From Thiothrix sp. UBA5583 (lineage in GTDB: Bacteria; Pseudomonadota; Gammaproteobacteria; Thiotrichales; Thiotrichaceae): DNA of 64,000 bases. The notes beneath the pieces are model-generated. The model was given only the letters and a program-made list of their open reading frames with translations. It had not been told where the DNA came from and did no database searches. The position numbers and the translations under genes are program-made. Within the stretch, counting starts at the first letter, position 1. Every line of letters begins with the position of its first letter. Below are positions 10,603-20,196 of this stretch, in pieces. The stretch is taken from positions 338,245 through 402,244 of the forward strand of contig DILV01000026.1 in assembly GCA_002425225.1 (NCBI GenBank). The letters run 5' to 3'.

Positions 10603-10627
10603 AAGGTCGACAAATGTCGGCCTTTTT
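10603..10627 (+). terminator. Intrinsic terminator of the alpha operon
   Basis: AAGGTCGACA and TGTCGGCCTT pair over 10 bp (one G-T) with a two-base loop, followed by TTT and then G. It lies 25 nt after the rplQ stop and matches the end of the ribosomal gene block. Confidence 0.8.
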
Positions 10628-10708
10628 GCGTTTGGTCAAGTTGCTTTATATCATTGCAATATCGGCTGGGTAGCGTAGGCTGCACGCTTTTTTGATGGAG
10701 CATTCCTG

Positions 10709-11086
10709 ATGCAGGATAATCAACAAGTTGTCTCCGCTGATAGCGCCCGTAAAATGGCGAAGATATTCTATTACGGCAATATCCTGTCCGTGCTGATTCC
10801 ATTTCCGGTGTTTATCCTCTGGTTTGGGGCTGGCATACTGGTCTATGCGATGTTCCGCCATCATCCCAATCCACGAGTGGGCTATTTTACGCAGATAGCT
10901 GCTTACCAGTATTATGGTCTGGCTGGTGGTCTGGTTCCCATACTCACCTTTGCACCGGGTGACTTTTTTGTAAACTGGTGGTGGGCACTGTGGATACTCT
11001 GTGCTGCCATTTTGCTGCCGCTTTCCGTTCGCCAGATCATGCGAGTCAATCGTGAAGTCTGGCAAGATACCGCCAAATCCCATTGA
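10709..11086 (+). CDS. Hypothetical membrane protein, three predicted helices
   Basis: 125 residues, not recognised. After a short polar N-terminus there are hydrophobic spans near residues 24-46 ([20 protein letters not shown]), 63-82 and 88-105, then a basic C-terminal tail. No catalytic motif is visible. It ends 10 nt before bioB, so the two may share a transcript, but a role in biotin metabolism is not implied by the sequence. Confidence 0.7.
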   Translation: MQDNQQVVSADSARKMAKIFYYGNILSVLIPFPVFILWFGAGILVYAMFRHHPNPRVGYFTQIAAYQYYGLAGGLVPILTFAPGDFFVNWWWALWILCAAILLPLSVRQIMRVNREVWQDTAKSH

Positions 11087-11096
11087 GGAGTGGACA

Positions 11097-12068
11097 ATGT
11101 CCGAATTACGTCATGACTGGCGCATCGAAGAAGTCAATGCGCTGTTGGCGATGCCATTCAGTGACCTGATGTTTCAGGCTCATCAGATTCACCGCGAAAA
11201 TTTTCCAGCCAATCAGGTGCAGATTAGTACCCTGCTGAGTATCAAGACCGGTGCTTGTCCTGAGGATTGTGGTTATTGTTCACAAAGTGCCAAACACGAC
11301 ACTTCGCTGGAGCGGGAAACCCTGTTGCCTTTGCAGGAAGTGGTAGATGCTGCCAAAGAAGCGCAGACCAATGGTGCAACCCGTTTTTGCATGGGGGCAG
11401 CCTGGCGTAACCCGACTGACAAGAACCTTGAGCGGGTCGTGGAAATGGTGCAGGCGGTCAAGGGTATGGGGATGGAAACCTGTGTCACGCTAGGTATGCT
11501 GACTGACCGGCAAGCCATTCGCCTGAAACAGGCAGGGCTGGATTACTACAACCATAATCTGGATACCTCGCCCGAATTCTACGGCAATGTCATTACCACC
11601 CGAACCTATCAGGATCGTTTGGATACACTGGACAATGTGCGTAATGCCGGGATCAATGTTTGCTGTGGGGGCATTCTGGGCATGGGCGAAACCCGTCTGG
11701 ATCGTGCCCGCCTGTTGCAGCAATTGGCGAATATGAAGTTTCACCCCGAATCCGTGCCGATCAACGATCTGGTCAAGGTTGAAGGTACGCCCTTGTCAGG
11801 TGCTGCGAAACTTGATCCGTTCGAGTTTATTCGCACAGTAGCTGTGGCGCGAATCATGATGCCAAAATCTTACGTGCGCCTCTCCGCAGGTCGTACCGAG
11901 ATGAGTGATGAAATGCAGGCATGGTGTTTCTTTGCGGGAGCCAATTCCATTTTCTACGGTGACAAACTGCTGACCACAGAAAACCCGGAAGAAAGCCACG
12001 ACCAGCAACTGTTTGCGCGGTTGGGGCTGGAAGCAGAAGCAAGCCGTCCTGGCAGTACATTTTTGTGA
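11097..12068 (+). CDS. bioB: Biotin synthase
   Basis: 323 residues. The radical-SAM cluster motif CPEDCGYC is at about residues 54-61. The family motifs [16 protein letters not shown] and RVNGxxSG-type strand [15 protein letters not shown] follow. BioB inserts sulfur into dethiobiotin using a 4Fe-4S cluster, SAM and a sacrificial 2Fe-2S cluster. The frame is open to 11001, but the ATG at 11097 has GAGGAG upstream and gives the usual length. It lies apart from other bio genes. Confidence 0.97.
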   Translation: MSELRHDWRIEEVNALLAMPFSDLMFQAHQIHRENFPANQVQISTLLSIKTGACPEDCGYCSQSAKHDTSLERETLLPLQEVVDAAKEAQTNGATRFCMGAAWRNPTDKNLERVVEMVQAVKGMGMETCVTLGMLTDRQAIRLKQAGLDYYNHNLDTSPEFYGNVITTRTYQDRLDTLDNVRNAGINVCCGGILGMGETRLDRARLLQQLANMKFHPESVPINDLVKVEGTPLSGAAKLDPFEFIRTVAVARIMMPKSYVRLSAGRTEMSDEMQAWCFFAGANSIFYGDKLLTTENPEESHDQQLFARLGLEAEASRPGSTFL

Positions 12069-12077
12069 GGTTAACGG

Positions 12078-13952
12078 ATGCACTACCCACAACCCTTTGA
12101 TGTCATCGTCATCGGCGGTGGACACGCCGGAACCGAAGCTGCGCTGGCCGCAGCGCGGATGGGTAGCCGCACCCTGTTACTGACCCACAATATCGAAACG
12201 GTCGGTGCAATGAGCTGTAATCCGGCGATTGGCGGCATCGGCAAAGGCCATCTGGTCAAGGAAGTGGATGCCCTCGGCGGGGCAATGGCACATGCCACTG
12301 ACCGTGGCGGTATCCAGTTTCGTATACTCAATTCCAGCAAGGGTGCGGCAGTCCGCGCCACCCGTGCACAGGCTGATCGGGCACGCTACAAGGCCGCCAT
12401 CCGTTCCATCGTCGAAAATCAGCCCAACCTGCAAGTTTTCCAGCAGGCGGTTGATGACCTGATGGTGGAAGGCGAGCGGGTCGTTGGGGTTGTTACCCAA
12501 ATGGGGCTGCACTTTTCCGCCCGTGCGGTGGTACTGACCAGCGGAACCTTCTTGGGTGGCAAAATCCATATCGGCCTAAGCAACCATGCCGGGGGCAGGG
12601 CAGGCGACCCGCCGTCGATTGCGCTGGCGGAACGTTTGCGTGAACTGCCGTTCCGGGTCGACCGTCTCAAAACCGGCACGCCACCGCGCATTGATGCCCG
12701 TAGCATTGATTTCAGCAAGCTGGAAGCGCAACCGGGCGATACGCCCATGCCAGTGTTCTCGTTCCTCGGCAGCGTGGAAGAGCACCCGCAGCAAGTCGCT
12801 TGCCACATTACCTACACCAACCCGCAGACGCATGACATCATCCGTGGAGGGATGGATCGTTCGCCGATGTATACCGGTGTGATTGAGGGTATTGGTCCGC
12901 GTTACTGCCCATCAATTGAAGACAAGGTAGTGCGCTTTGCCGATCGCGAACGCCACCAGATTTTTCTCGAACCGGAAGGGTTGGATACGCACGAAGTTTA
13001 CCCCAACGGCATTTCCACCAGTCTGCCGTTTGATGTGCAATACCATCTGGTGCGTTCGATGGCAGGGCTGGAAAACGCCCACATTACCCGCCCCGGTTAC
13101 GCCATCGAATACGATTTCTTCGACCCACGTGACTTGAAACCGACCCTGGAAACCAAGGTGCTGCGTGGCTTGTTCTTCGCCGGGCAAATCAATGGCACGA
13201 CTGGTTACGAGGAAGCCGCTGCCCAAGGCTTGCTGGCTGGCCTGAATGCCGGTTTGTATGTGCAGGAAAAAGAGGGCTGGTATCCGCTGCGTGACCAGGC
13301 TTATATCGGCGTGTTGGTTGATGACCTGATTACGCTGGGAACCAAAGAACCTTACCGCATGTTCACCAGCCGCGCTGAACACCGCCTGTTGTTGCGTGAA
13401 GACAATGCGGATTTGCGTCTGACCGAGCAAGGGCGTGAACTGGGTCTGGTGGATGATGCGCGTTGGGCGGCTTTCTGTGCAAAACGTGAAGCGATTGAGC
13501 TTGAGCAGCAGCGCCTGCGTTCCACTGTGCTGCATCCACACATGCTCAGCGCAGAAGACAGCCAGCGCGTATTTGGTGACGTGCTGACCCGTGAATACAA
13601 ACTGCATGACTTGCTGCGTCGCCCCGGTGTGACTTACGCCGGTTTGACCAGCCTGCCTGTGGTAGGCAATCCGGTAGCAGATGAAAAAGTTGCCGAGCAG
13701 GTCGAAATCCAGTGTAAATACGCTGGTTACATAGGTCGTCAGCAGGAAGAAATCGACAAGCAGCGCCGCAACGAAGCAACCCGCCTGCCGGACTGGTTGG
13801 ATTACGTGCAAGTACGAGGTTTATCCAACGAAGTGCGACAGAAACTGCAAACCCAGCGTCCTGCCACCATCGGGCAGGCACAGCGGATTCCGGGTGTGAC
13901 CCCTGCTGCCATTTCCCTGCTGTTGGTGCATTTGAAAAAGAGGTTGGGATGA
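12078..13952 (+). CDS. mnmG: tRNA uridine 5-carboxymethylaminomethyl modification enzyme, FAD subunit
   Basis: 624 residues. The N-terminal dinucleotide fold reads [20 protein letters not shown] and the GidA signature [23 protein letters not shown] lies mid-protein. The C-terminal helical domain ([12 protein letters not shown], then [18 protein letters not shown]) binds MnmE. MnmE-MnmG modify U34 of several tRNAs. It overlaps rsmG by 4 nt, the common gidA-gidB arrangement upstream of parAB. Confidence 0.98.
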   Translation: MHYPQPFDVIVIGGGHAGTEAALAAARMGSRTLLLTHNIETVGAMSCNPAIGGIGKGHLVKEVDALGGAMAHATDRGGIQFRILNSSKGAAVRATRAQADRARYKAAIRSIVENQPNLQVFQQAVDDLMVEGERVVGVVTQMGLHFSARAVVLTSGTFLGGKIHIGLSNHAGGRAGDPPSIALAERLRELPFRVDRLKTGTPPRIDARSIDFSKLEAQPGDTPMPVFSFLGSVEEHPQQVACHITYTNPQTHDIIRGGMDRSPMYTGVIEGIGPRYCPSIEDKVVRFADRERHQIFLEPEGLDTHEVYPNGISTSLPFDVQYHLVRSMAGLENAHITRPGYAIEYDFFDPRDLKPTLETKVLRGLFFAGQINGTTGYEEAAAQGLLAGLNAGLYVQEKEGWYPLRDQAYIGVLVDDLITLGTKEPYRMFTSRAEHRLLLREDNADLRLTEQGRELGLVDDARWAAFCAKREAIELEQQRLRSTVLHPHMLSAEDSQRVFGDVLTREYKLHDLLRRPGVTYAGLTSLPVVGNPVADEKVAEQVEIQCKYAGYIGRQQEEIDKQRRNEATRLPDWLDYVQVRGLSNEVRQKLQTQRPATIGQAQRIPGVTPAAISLLLVHLKKRLG

Positions 13953-14518
13953 GGGGTATGGAACAGCAACTCCAGCACTACCTGCAACTGCTGCAACGCT
14001 GGAACAAGGTTTACAACCTGACGGCTGTGCGTGATCCTGCGCAGATGCAACTTCTGCATATCGACGATAGTCTCAGTGTTGCCTCTTTCATCCGGGGTGA
14101 AACCTGTCTGGACGTGGGGAGTGGGGCGGGCTTGCCGGGCATTCCGCTGGCGATCATTCAGCCGGAACGCCAGTTCACCCTGCTCGATACCAACGGCAAG
14201 AAAACCCGTTTCATGCAGCAGGCCGTGCTGGAACTGGGCTTGAAGAATGTGCAAGTGGTACAAACCCGCGTAGAAAGCTGGCAACCTGAGCATTGTTTCG
14301 ACGCCATCATCAGCCGTGCTTTTGCTTCGCTGTATGATTTTGTGACCTTTACGGGCAAACATGCCTGTGAAAATGGTATCCTCTACGCCATGAAGGGGCG
14401 CTACCCTGAAACAGAGCTGGCAGAATTGCCCCAAGGCTGGAAACTGGTGGCGAAACATTCCCTGCACGTCGCCGGGCTGGAGGCAGAACGGCATCTGTTG
14501 GAATTACAGCAAGAATAG
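13949..14518 (+). CDS. rsmG: 16S rRNA (guanine527-N7)-methyltransferase
   Basis: 189 residues. The motif-I region is [17 protein letters not shown]. The N-terminal [16 protein letters not shown] segment is the family start signature. It methylates G527 of 16S rRNA using SAM; loss gives low-level streptomycin resistance in other bacteria. The ATG at 13949 overlaps the mnmG stop (ATGA) and has AGAGG 5 nt upstream; an ATG at 13958 is less well served. Confidence 0.96.
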   Translation: MRGMEQQLQHYLQLLQRWNKVYNLTAVRDPAQMQLLHIDDSLSVASFIRGETCLDVGSGAGLPGIPLAIIQPERQFTLLDTNGKKTRFMQQAVLELGLKNVQVVQTRVESWQPEHCFDAIISRAFASLYDFVTFTGKHACENGILYAMKGRYPETELAELPQGWKLVAKHSLHVAGLEAERHLLELQQE

Positions 14519-14532
14519 CGAGAATAAACCCC

Positions 14533-15330
14533 ATGACGCGAGTTATCGCCATCGCCAATCAGAAAGGTGGTGTGGGCAAAACAACGACCACGGTCAATCT
14601 GGCAGCTTCACTGGCAGCGATGAAGCGTCGTGTCCTGCTGATAGATATTGATCCGCAAGCCAATGCAACTACCGGGATAGGTCTGGAAAAGCATGGGCAA
14701 CAAACCAGCTTGACCGATGTTTTGCTGGGGGATGCGCACGTCACCGAGCTATTGCAGAAATTGCCTGACAGTTCCCTGCATGTCTTGCCTGGTTCGCCGG
14801 AAGTGACGGTGGCAGAAGTCAGCCTGATGAACAAGGAACGACGAGAGTACCATCTGCGGGACGCGCTGGCTCCTATCCGTGATGCTTACGATTACATCCT
14901 GATTGATTGCCCGCCATCCCTCAACATGCTGACGGTGAATGCACTGGTAGCAGCCGATGGTGTGATTATTCCCATGCAGTGTGAATATTATGCGCTGGAA
15001 GGTTTGAGTGCACTGGTTGGGACGATTGAGCGCATTACCCAAACGGCTAATCCCAATTTGCAGGTGATGGGGCTGGTACGCACCATGTATGACCCGCGTA
15101 GTAATTTGTCGCGTGATGTTTCAGAACAGATCAACGCTTTCTTCAAAAACAAGGTCTACAACACTGCCATCCCGCGCAATATCCGGCTGGCAGAAGCGCC
15201 CAGTCATGGTTTGTCAGTACTGGAATATGACAAGGGTTCACGTGGTGCGCTTGCGTATCTGGCCTTGGCAGCCGAAATGTTGCGCAAGGATACCAGCAAG
15301 ATTGCTGCCAATGGAGAACGGGTATGGTAA
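14533..15330 (+). CDS. parA: Chromosome partitioning ATPase ParA (Soj)
   Basis: 265 residues. The deviant Walker A motif is NQKGGVGKTTTTVNLA at residues 9-24 and Walker B is YILIDCPPSLNML. ParA binds DNA non-specifically and drives ParB-bound origins apart. It overlaps parB by 7 nt and follows mnmG-rsmG, the standard origin-proximal order. Confidence 0.97.
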   Translation: MTRVIAIANQKGGVGKTTTTVNLAASLAAMKRRVLLIDIDPQANATTGIGLEKHGQQTSLTDVLLGDAHVTELLQKLPDSSLHVLPGSPEVTVAEVSLMNKERREYHLRDALAPIRDAYDYILIDCPPSLNMLTVNALVAADGVIIPMQCEYYALEGLSALVGTIERITQTANPNLQVMGLVRTMYDPRSNLSRDVSEQINAFFKNKVYNTAIPRNIRLAEAPSHGLSVLEYDKGSRGALAYLALAAEMLRKDTSKIAANGERVW

Positions 15331-16178
15331 AAAAACCGGCTCTTGGGCGTGGCCTTGACATCCTGCTCAGTTCGGCACGTGGGCAGGCAGAATCGGCGGA
15401 CGATATTGTTCTGAAAACTCTGCCAGTTGAGCGTATCCGCCCCGGTCAGTATCAGCCGCGTACCCGCATGGATCCTGACGCTTTGCAGGAATTGGCAGAT
15501 TCCATCAAGGCTCAAGGGCTGGTGCAACCGATTGTGGTGCGCAAACTGGGCGGTGGTGAATACGAGCTGATCGCCGGGGAACGTCGCTGGCGGGCTTCCC
15601 AACTGGCGGGATTGCATGAAATACCAGCGGTGGTGCGCGAAATCCCTGATCAGGCTGCGGCTGCCATGTCGTTGATCGAAAACATTCAGCGCGAAGACCT
15701 GAATGCCCTAGAAGAGGCCAATGCCCTGCGTCGCCTGATTGATGAATTTGGCCTTACCCATCAGCAAACCGCCGAAGCAGTAGGCCGTTCACGGGTCGCC
15801 GTTACCAACCTGTTGCGCCTACTGGAATTGCAGGACGAAACCAAACAGATGGTGGATGCTGGTCAGCTTGAAATGGGGCACGCCCGCGCGTTACTGGCGT
15901 TGCAGGGTGCGCAACAGATTGAATTGGCGCAAAAGGTTGCCCAGCGTCAGCTTTCCGTGCGTGAAACCGAACGTTTGGTCAAACTGGTGCTGGAAGGGGG
16001 TAAAAAAGCCCAACAGGAATTCAAGCCAGCATCTGATGTCGTGCGTCTTGAACAGCAACTGGCTGATACCTTGGGGGCAACAGTTGCCATCCGTTACAAC
16101 CGTACCGGCAAGGGTAAACTGGTTATTGAGTACAACAGCCTGGATGAGTTGGATGGTATCCTTGCCCATATCCAGTAA
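15324..16178 (+). CDS. parB: Chromosome partitioning protein ParB (Spo0J)
   Basis: 284 residues. The N-terminal CTP-binding region has YELIAGERRWRASQLAG and the following segment SLIENIQREDLNALEEA. The helix-turn-helix is around THQQTAEAVGRSRVAVTNLLRLL, and a C-terminal dimer domain follows. ParB loads at parS sites and spreads as a clamp. No full parS palindrome was found in the window. Confidence 0.97.
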   Translation: MVKKPALGRGLDILLSSARGQAESADDIVLKTLPVERIRPGQYQPRTRMDPDALQELADSIKAQGLVQPIVVRKLGGGEYELIAGERRWRASQLAGLHEIPAVVREIPDQAAAAMSLIENIQREDLNALEEANALRRLIDEFGLTHQQTAEAVGRSRVAVTNLLRLLELQDETKQMVDAGQLEMGHARALLALQGAQQIELAQKVAQRQLSVRETERLVKLVLEGGKKAQQEFKPASDVVRLEQQLADTLGATVAIRYNRTGKGKLVIEYNSLDELDGILAHIQ

Positions 16179-16196
16179 ATTTTGTCGTTGAGGGTG

Positions 16197-16225
16197 TTGA
16201 AGCAGGCGTAGAATCCCTGCATAAT
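16197..16225 (+). promoter_or_regulatory. Sigma-70 promoter of rpsT
   Basis: TTGAAG (16197-16202), a 17-nt spacer and CATAAT (16220-16225) lie about 42 nt before the rpsT start and just after parB. Spacing and context support a dedicated promoter for S20. Confidence 0.65.
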
Positions 16226-16266
16226 ACGCGCCTTGTTTTTCGGATTGGTTTTTCGGGAGAATACCC

Positions 16267-16536
16267 TTGCCTAACATAGCTTCAGCTAAAAAGCGCGTCC
16301 GCCAAAGTGAAGAGCGCCGTATGCACAACCGTCATATGCGCTCACGCCTGCGCACTCAAATCAAGAACGTTCTGAAGGCTATCGCTGCCGGTGATCGTGA
16401 AGCAGCCGTCGCTGCTTATAATGCTGCTGTTCCGGTAATTGATTCCATTGCGGACAAAGGCATTGTCCACAAGAACAAGGCGGCACGCCACAAGAGCCGT
16501 CTGAATGCGCACATCAAAGCCTTGCAAGCCGCCTAA
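16267..16536 (+). CDS. rpsT: 30S ribosomal protein S20, TTG start
   Basis: 89 residues, [17 protein letters not shown] onward, an all-helical basic protein binding the 5' domain of 16S rRNA. The initiator is TTG at 16267, with GGGAG about 9 nt upstream; no in-frame ATG exists before the conserved ANIxSAKKR-type start. E. coli rpsT also uses UUG, where the weak codon is part of S20 autoregulation. It is monocistronic between its own promoter and terminator. Confidence 0.96.
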   Translation: MPNIASAKKRVRQSEERRMHNRHMRSRLRTQIKNVLKAIAAGDREAAVAAYNAAVPVIDSIADKGIVHKNKAARHKSRLNAHIKALQAA

Positions 16537-16564
16537 GCTGCCGGGCAACGTTGCCTCGTTTTCT

Positions 16565-16590
16565 AGGCCGGTTTTTTTAACCGGCCTTTC
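16565..16590 (+). terminator. Intrinsic terminator of rpsT
   Basis: AGGCCGGTT pairs perfectly with AACCGGCCT around a T-rich loop and is followed by TTC. It ends less than 20 nt before the coaE start, so coaE must rely on read-through or on a promoter not obvious here. Confidence 0.75.
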
Positions 16591-16608
16591 GCGTTTGTGC
16601 GTGATGCC

Positions 16609-17208
16609 ATGCTGAAGGTTGGGCTAACTGGAGGTATTGGTTGTGGCAAGTCTACGGCGGTCAAGCGCTTCCGCGAGCTGGGTGTTCCTGTCATTGATGC
16701 TGATATTGTTGCCCGTGAAGTCGTTGCGCCGGGTCAGTCTGCCTTGCGGGAAATAGTGACCTGCTTTGGCGAGCAGGCTTTGCTGGCAGATGGTTCATTG
16801 AACCGCTCTTGGTTACGTCAAACCATTTTTGCCGACAGGCAGGCGTTGCAGCAACTGGAATCCATCCTGCATCCGCGTATCCGTACTGAAATTGTACAAC
16901 GCATGGCAGAATGTGGCGATGTCGCCTACGCTATTGTTGACGTGCCGTTATTGTTTGAGAAAAGTTACCGTCAGTTATTCGACCGCGTGTTGGTGATTGA
17001 CTGTTTGCCGCAGCAACAGCGGGAAAGGGTTGTGTTACGTGATGGCAGTGATGTGGAGTTGGTTGATTCTATCATGCAGTCACAGGTTTCACGTGAGCAG
17101 CGCTTGCAACAGGCGGACGAAATTCTAGAAAATAGCTCATCTATTCTTGATTTTTATAATAAAATTGACAGCCTTCACAAAGAATACACAAAATTCATTG
17201 ATACCTAG
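16609..17208 (+). CDS. coaE: Dephospho-CoA kinase
   Basis: 199 residues with the P-loop GLTGGIGCGKSTAVKRF at the N-terminus, then VPVIDADIVAREVV and VDVPLLFEKSYRQLFDRVLVID. It phosphorylates the ribose 3'-OH of dephospho-CoA, the last step of CoA synthesis. A GTG at 16597 is also in frame; the ATG at 16609 puts the P-loop at the usual distance from the N-terminus. Neither start has a strong ribosome site. The C-terminal 30 residues are AT-rich and less conserved. Confidence 0.95.
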   Translation: MLKVGLTGGIGCGKSTAVKRFRELGVPVIDADIVAREVVAPGQSALREIVTCFGEQALLADGSLNRSWLRQTIFADRQALQQLESILHPRIRTEIVQRMAECGDVAYAIVDVPLLFEKSYRQLFDRVLVIDCLPQQQRERVVLRDGSDVELVDSIMQSQVSREQRLQQADEILENSSSILDFYNKIDSLHKEYTKFIDT

Positions 17209-17238
17209 TTGATTGAATTAGGGAATTTTTGGTATAAA
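17209..17238 (+). promoter_or_regulatory. Possible promoter for zapD
   Basis: TTGATT, an 18-nt spacer and TATAAA (17233-17238) lie directly after the coaE stop in an AT-rich stretch. It would give a leader of roughly 80 nt before the preferred zapD start. Confidence 0.4.
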
Positions 17239-17325
17239 CACGAAACAACCCCGCTTCTAGGGTATCTTATGGTTATCTATAATCAATTGGTGGGCGAGCA
17301 GATTCGCCAACTTTCAAGGCAGCAC

Positions 17326-18090
17326 ATGATCAGTTATGAGCAACCGCTGAATGAAAAGATTCGCCTTTTGCTGCGTCTTGAGCTGCTGATGGGGCGTTTT
17401 GAGTACCATGTGTCCGGTGAACCCATGCCGGAAGATACCGTAGCGGCATTACACCTATTGCTGGATTTGTATAATCTGTCGGCTCGTCTTGATATTAAAA
17501 GTGAAATCCTCAAGGAAATTGACCGGATCGGTCAGTCCACCCGCATGTTGATGCGTGAAGAAACTGCTGATACTGCCCGCCTAGATCGGGTGCTGGAAAA
17601 ACTCAACCACCACAGTGATGTGCTCTACCAGCAACGTGGACAGTTGGGGCAGCATCTAAAGAATCACATGTTTTTCAATAGTCTGCGTCAGCGTTCCACC
17701 TTGCCTGGCGGTATCAACGGATTTGATATTCCCTTGTTTAATTATTGGCAGGCGCAGATATTGTCTGTGCGTCTGGAAGATTTGCAGGAATGGGTGGCTC
17801 CTTATGTCACAGCCAAGGCTGCCGCTACCGACATTCTTAACCTGATGCGTGAGTTTTGTGAGCGGCGCGAGGAAGTGGGCAAGGAGGGTTTCTACCAGTC
17901 AACCTTGGAAGGACGCAAACCTTATCAAATGATGCGGGTAGAATTGCCTGACACGGTGGATTATTACCCTGAAATCAGTGCAGGCAAACAGCGCTTTACC
18001 CTGCGTTTCGTCAATGCCGACATGCTGGCGGATCGTGGCAAGCAGATCAGCAAGGATATTCCTTTCACCTTGGCTTTGTGCAGTTTCTGA
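17326..18090 (+). CDS. zapD: Cell division protein ZapD
   Basis: 254 residues (E. coli 247). The start MISYEQPLNEKIRLLLRLELL aligns with the family start. The middle has LPGGINGFDIPLFNYW and the C-terminus has GFYQSTLEGRKPYQMMRVEL and FTLRFVNADML. ZapD bundles FtsZ filaments at the Z ring. The frame stays open to 17209 and an ATG at 17269 is possible, but 17326 fits family length and has AAGG 8 nt upstream. Confidence 0.92.
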   Translation: MISYEQPLNEKIRLLLRLELLMGRFEYHVSGEPMPEDTVAALHLLLDLYNLSARLDIKSEILKEIDRIGQSTRMLMREETADTARLDRVLEKLNHHSDVLYQQRGQLGQHLKNHMFFNSLRQRSTLPGGINGFDIPLFNYWQAQILSVRLEDLQEWVAPYVTAKAAATDILNLMREFCERREEVGKEGFYQSTLEGRKPYQMMRVELPDTVDYYPEISAGKQRFTLRFVNADMLADRGKQISKDIPFTLALCSF

Positions 18091-18093
18091 CGT

Positions 18094-18125
18094 AAACCCC
18101 TTCTGCCCGCAGACGGAAGGGGTTT
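18094..18125. terminator. Inverted repeat between convergent zapD and DUF2914 gene
   Basis: AAACCCCTTC (18094-18103) pairs perfectly with GAAGGGGTTT (18116-18125) around a 12-nt loop. It lies between two converging genes. T tracts are short on both strands, so it is a moderate bidirectional terminator candidate. Confidence 0.6.
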
Positions 18126-18130
18126 CACCC

Positions 18131-18820
18131 TTAGCGTAATGTTTCCCAAATCGGTTTATCGGTTTTGGCAGGTGATTCCCACGAGGGTGTACCTGTTACG
18201 GGCGGCTTTGTGTCTGGATTGGGTGTTTCTGGTGCGGGCGCCGGGTTGACAGGCGGTTTCTGCAATGCTGGCGGAATCGGTGTCAACGGTTGTGCAGGCG
18301 CAGGAATGGTTGGTGGTTCGGCGCTAGGCATGACTGGCTCAACCTGCAAGGATTCCTGCTTAAGAATGCTGCCGTCATCATTTTGTACGGTCACTGTCCA
18401 TGTTCCTGGCAGGTTGGGAGCAATGCTTTTGCTGGAATGTACCCGCCAAGGGCTACCTTCCACCGGGAATTGCAGACCAAGCTGGAATGCGCCATTGCGT
18501 TCCCATTTGTGGGTAATGACGTGCCCCTGCAAGCCGGTCAGCTCGGTAAAATAGTACATCTGCTGCCCCGCACTGATGCGGCTGAGTTGGTCAACCGGCT
18601 CACGCCCGCTAATGGCGCTGGTGAATGCAGAACGGGTGACGGCTGGCTGACTGAGAATACCTGGCGTTGGTGTTACCGGGGCAGGCGTGGTCGGAGCCGG
18701 GTTGGTACTCGCCGGAGGAGGGGTGATGATGGAGCCGTGTTCAAAAGTTTCGGCGTGGAGGGTTGTTGTTAGCACGGTCAGCAGCAAACCGGCGCTGATG
18801 CTCATCTGGATGTTTGGCAT
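18131..18820 (-). CDS. Secreted proline-rich protein with DUF2914 domain
   Basis: 229 residues. A signal peptide (MPNIQMSISAGLLLTVLTTTLHA) is followed by a Pro/Thr-rich linker. The domain at about residues 60-160 (SGREPVDQLSRISAGQQMYY, then HKWERNG and WRVHSSKSIAPNLPGTWTV) resembles DUF2914. The C-terminal tail is again Pro-rich. The ATG at 18820 has AAGGGAG upstream; an earlier ATG at 18877 would place charged residues before the signal peptide. Function unknown; probably periplasmic. Confidence 0.8.
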   Translation of the reverse strand: MPNIQMSISAGLLLTVLTTTLHAETFEHGSIITPPPASTNPAPTTPAPVTPTPGILSQPAVTRSAFTSAISGREPVDQLSRISAGQQMYYFTELTGLQGHVITHKWERNGAFQLGLQFPVEGSPWRVHSSKSIAPNLPGTWTVTVQNDDGSILKQESLQVEPVMPSAEPPTIPAPAQPLTPIPPALQKPPVNPAPAPETPNPDTKPPVTGTPSWESPAKTDKPIWETLR

Positions 18821-18987
18821 GTATTCAAGTCTCCCTTCATAATCAGATTGTTGGCTATTAGTGTAATCCAAAGCCATTAGGCAGGTTTATTTCCTTCAGG
18901 TTCCCTGAAGATTGCCCGCAATGCTTGCCCCTGAGGTCAAGTTACGCTTTACTAACTCTTTTGCCGTGTAGCAAGACAGGTTTAATA

Positions 18988-19239
18988 ATGCCTAGAAAAC
19001 AATCAGGTGATGCGGTAGCGCCACTGCCGGATTTCGAGACAGCGATGGCTGAGCTGGAAGCTCTGGTACAACGCATGGAAAGCGGTGATTTGTCGCTGGA
19101 GGATTCCTTGCGTGAATTCGAGCGCGGCGTGCAATTGACCCGTATCTGTCAGGATGTACTCAAGGTTGCAGAGCAACGTGTGAAACTGTTGAGTACTGAT
19201 GGTCAGGAGCGTGATTTCCCGCCACAGAGGGAAGCCTGA
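18988..19239 (+). CDS. xseB: Exodeoxyribonuclease VII small subunit
   Basis: 83 residues. The helical hairpin FETAMAELEALVQRMESGDLSLEDSLREFERG is the full family signature. XseB joins XseA to degrade single-stranded DNA. The stop TGA overlaps the ispA ATG by one base (TGATG), as in many gammaproteobacteria. The ATG at 18988 fits family length; the open frame upstream is not used. Confidence 0.96.
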   Translation: MPRKQSGDAVAPLPDFETAMAELEALVQRMESGDLSLEDSLREFERGVQLTRICQDVLKVAEQRVKLLSTDGQERDFPPQREA

Positions 19240-20132
19240 TGCTAAATGTACATACCCGCCTGCAAGCCTGGCAAGACCGGATTGAAGCGGTACTGGATGA
19301 TGTATTACCTCCGGCAAGTACCCATCCTGTGCGTTTGCATGAGGCTATGCGCTATTCGGTACTGAATGGTGGCAAACGGATGCGTCCCTTGCTGGTCTAT
19401 GCTACCGGGGATGCGTTGGGAATTCCGTTGGAGCATCTGGATATTCCCGCCGCCGCCATTGAGCTGATTCACGTGTACTCACTGGTACATGATGATTTGC
19501 CAGCCATGGACGATGATGACCTGCGGCGTGGTAAACCCACTTGTCACAAGGCGTTTGACGAAGCGACCGCCATTCTGGTCGGGGATGGCTTGCAAGCGCT
19601 GGCTTTCCAGATTCTAGCGCTGCATCCGCGCCTGAAAGCTTCTCCTGCTCAACGGTTGCGAATGATTGAGCACCTAGGGCAGGCTGCCGGTTCACGCGGG
19701 ATGGTGGGTGGTCAGGCCATCGACCTTGCTGCTGTCGGCAAGCCACTGAGCGAACTGGAGCTGGAAAACATGCATATCCACAAGACGGGTGCCTTGATCC
19801 GCGCTAGTGTCATGTTGGCAGCTTACAGCGTGGAGGCGATGGATGCCCTGCGCTTGCAGCAACTGGATCACTTTGCCAAATGCATTGGCTTGGCCTTCCA
19901 GGTGCAGGACGACATTCTGGATGTGGAAAGCGATACCCAAACGCTGGGCAAAACCCGTGGGGCAGATGAGGCGGCAGGCAAGCCGACTTATCCTTCCATC
20001 ATCGGCATGGCTGCATCCAAAGCCAAATTGCAGGATTTGTATGACGAAGCCCTGAATGCTTTGGCATCCTTGGGGGATTCCGCGAAATTGCTACGCGAAA
20101 TTGCTGAATTCACGGTTAAACGCATACGATAA
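19239..20132 (+). CDS. ispA: Farnesyl diphosphate synthase
   Basis: 297 residues. The first aspartate-rich motif is HDDLPAMDDDDLRRG near residues 84-98 and the second is QDDILDVESDTQTLGKTRGAD. The GGKRMRP motif is near residue 45. It condenses IPP with DMAPP and GPP to farnesyl diphosphate, feeding undecaprenyl phosphate and quinones. Linked to dxs 64 nt downstream. Confidence 0.97.
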   Translation: MLNVHTRLQAWQDRIEAVLDDVLPPASTHPVRLHEAMRYSVLNGGKRMRPLLVYATGDALGIPLEHLDIPAAAIELIHVYSLVHDDLPAMDDDDLRRGKPTCHKAFDEATAILVGDGLQALAFQILALHPRLKASPAQRLRMIEHLGQAAGSRGMVGGQAIDLAAVGKPLSELELENMHIHKTGALIRASVMLAAYSVEAMDALRLQQLDHFAKCIGLAFQVQDDILDVESDTQTLGKTRGADEAAGKPTYPSIIGMAASKAKLQDLYDEALNALASLGDSAKLLREIAEFTVKRIR

Positions 20133-20196
20133 ATAAAAAACAGACACCCAGCCACAGTACCCATATTGACGGTTTGATGATTAGGGGTTAGCCAAC

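Noticed and set aside
12912..13811. 299-codon open frame antisense to mnmG
   Set aside because: It lies wholly inside mnmG, has no ribosome site or family resemblance, and its length follows from codon bias of the true gene.
17085..17100. parS-like sequence with TTTCACGTGA core inside coaE
   Set aside because: Only 11 of 16 positions match the parS consensus, and the right arm (GCAG) does not mirror the left. Too weak to call a ParB site.
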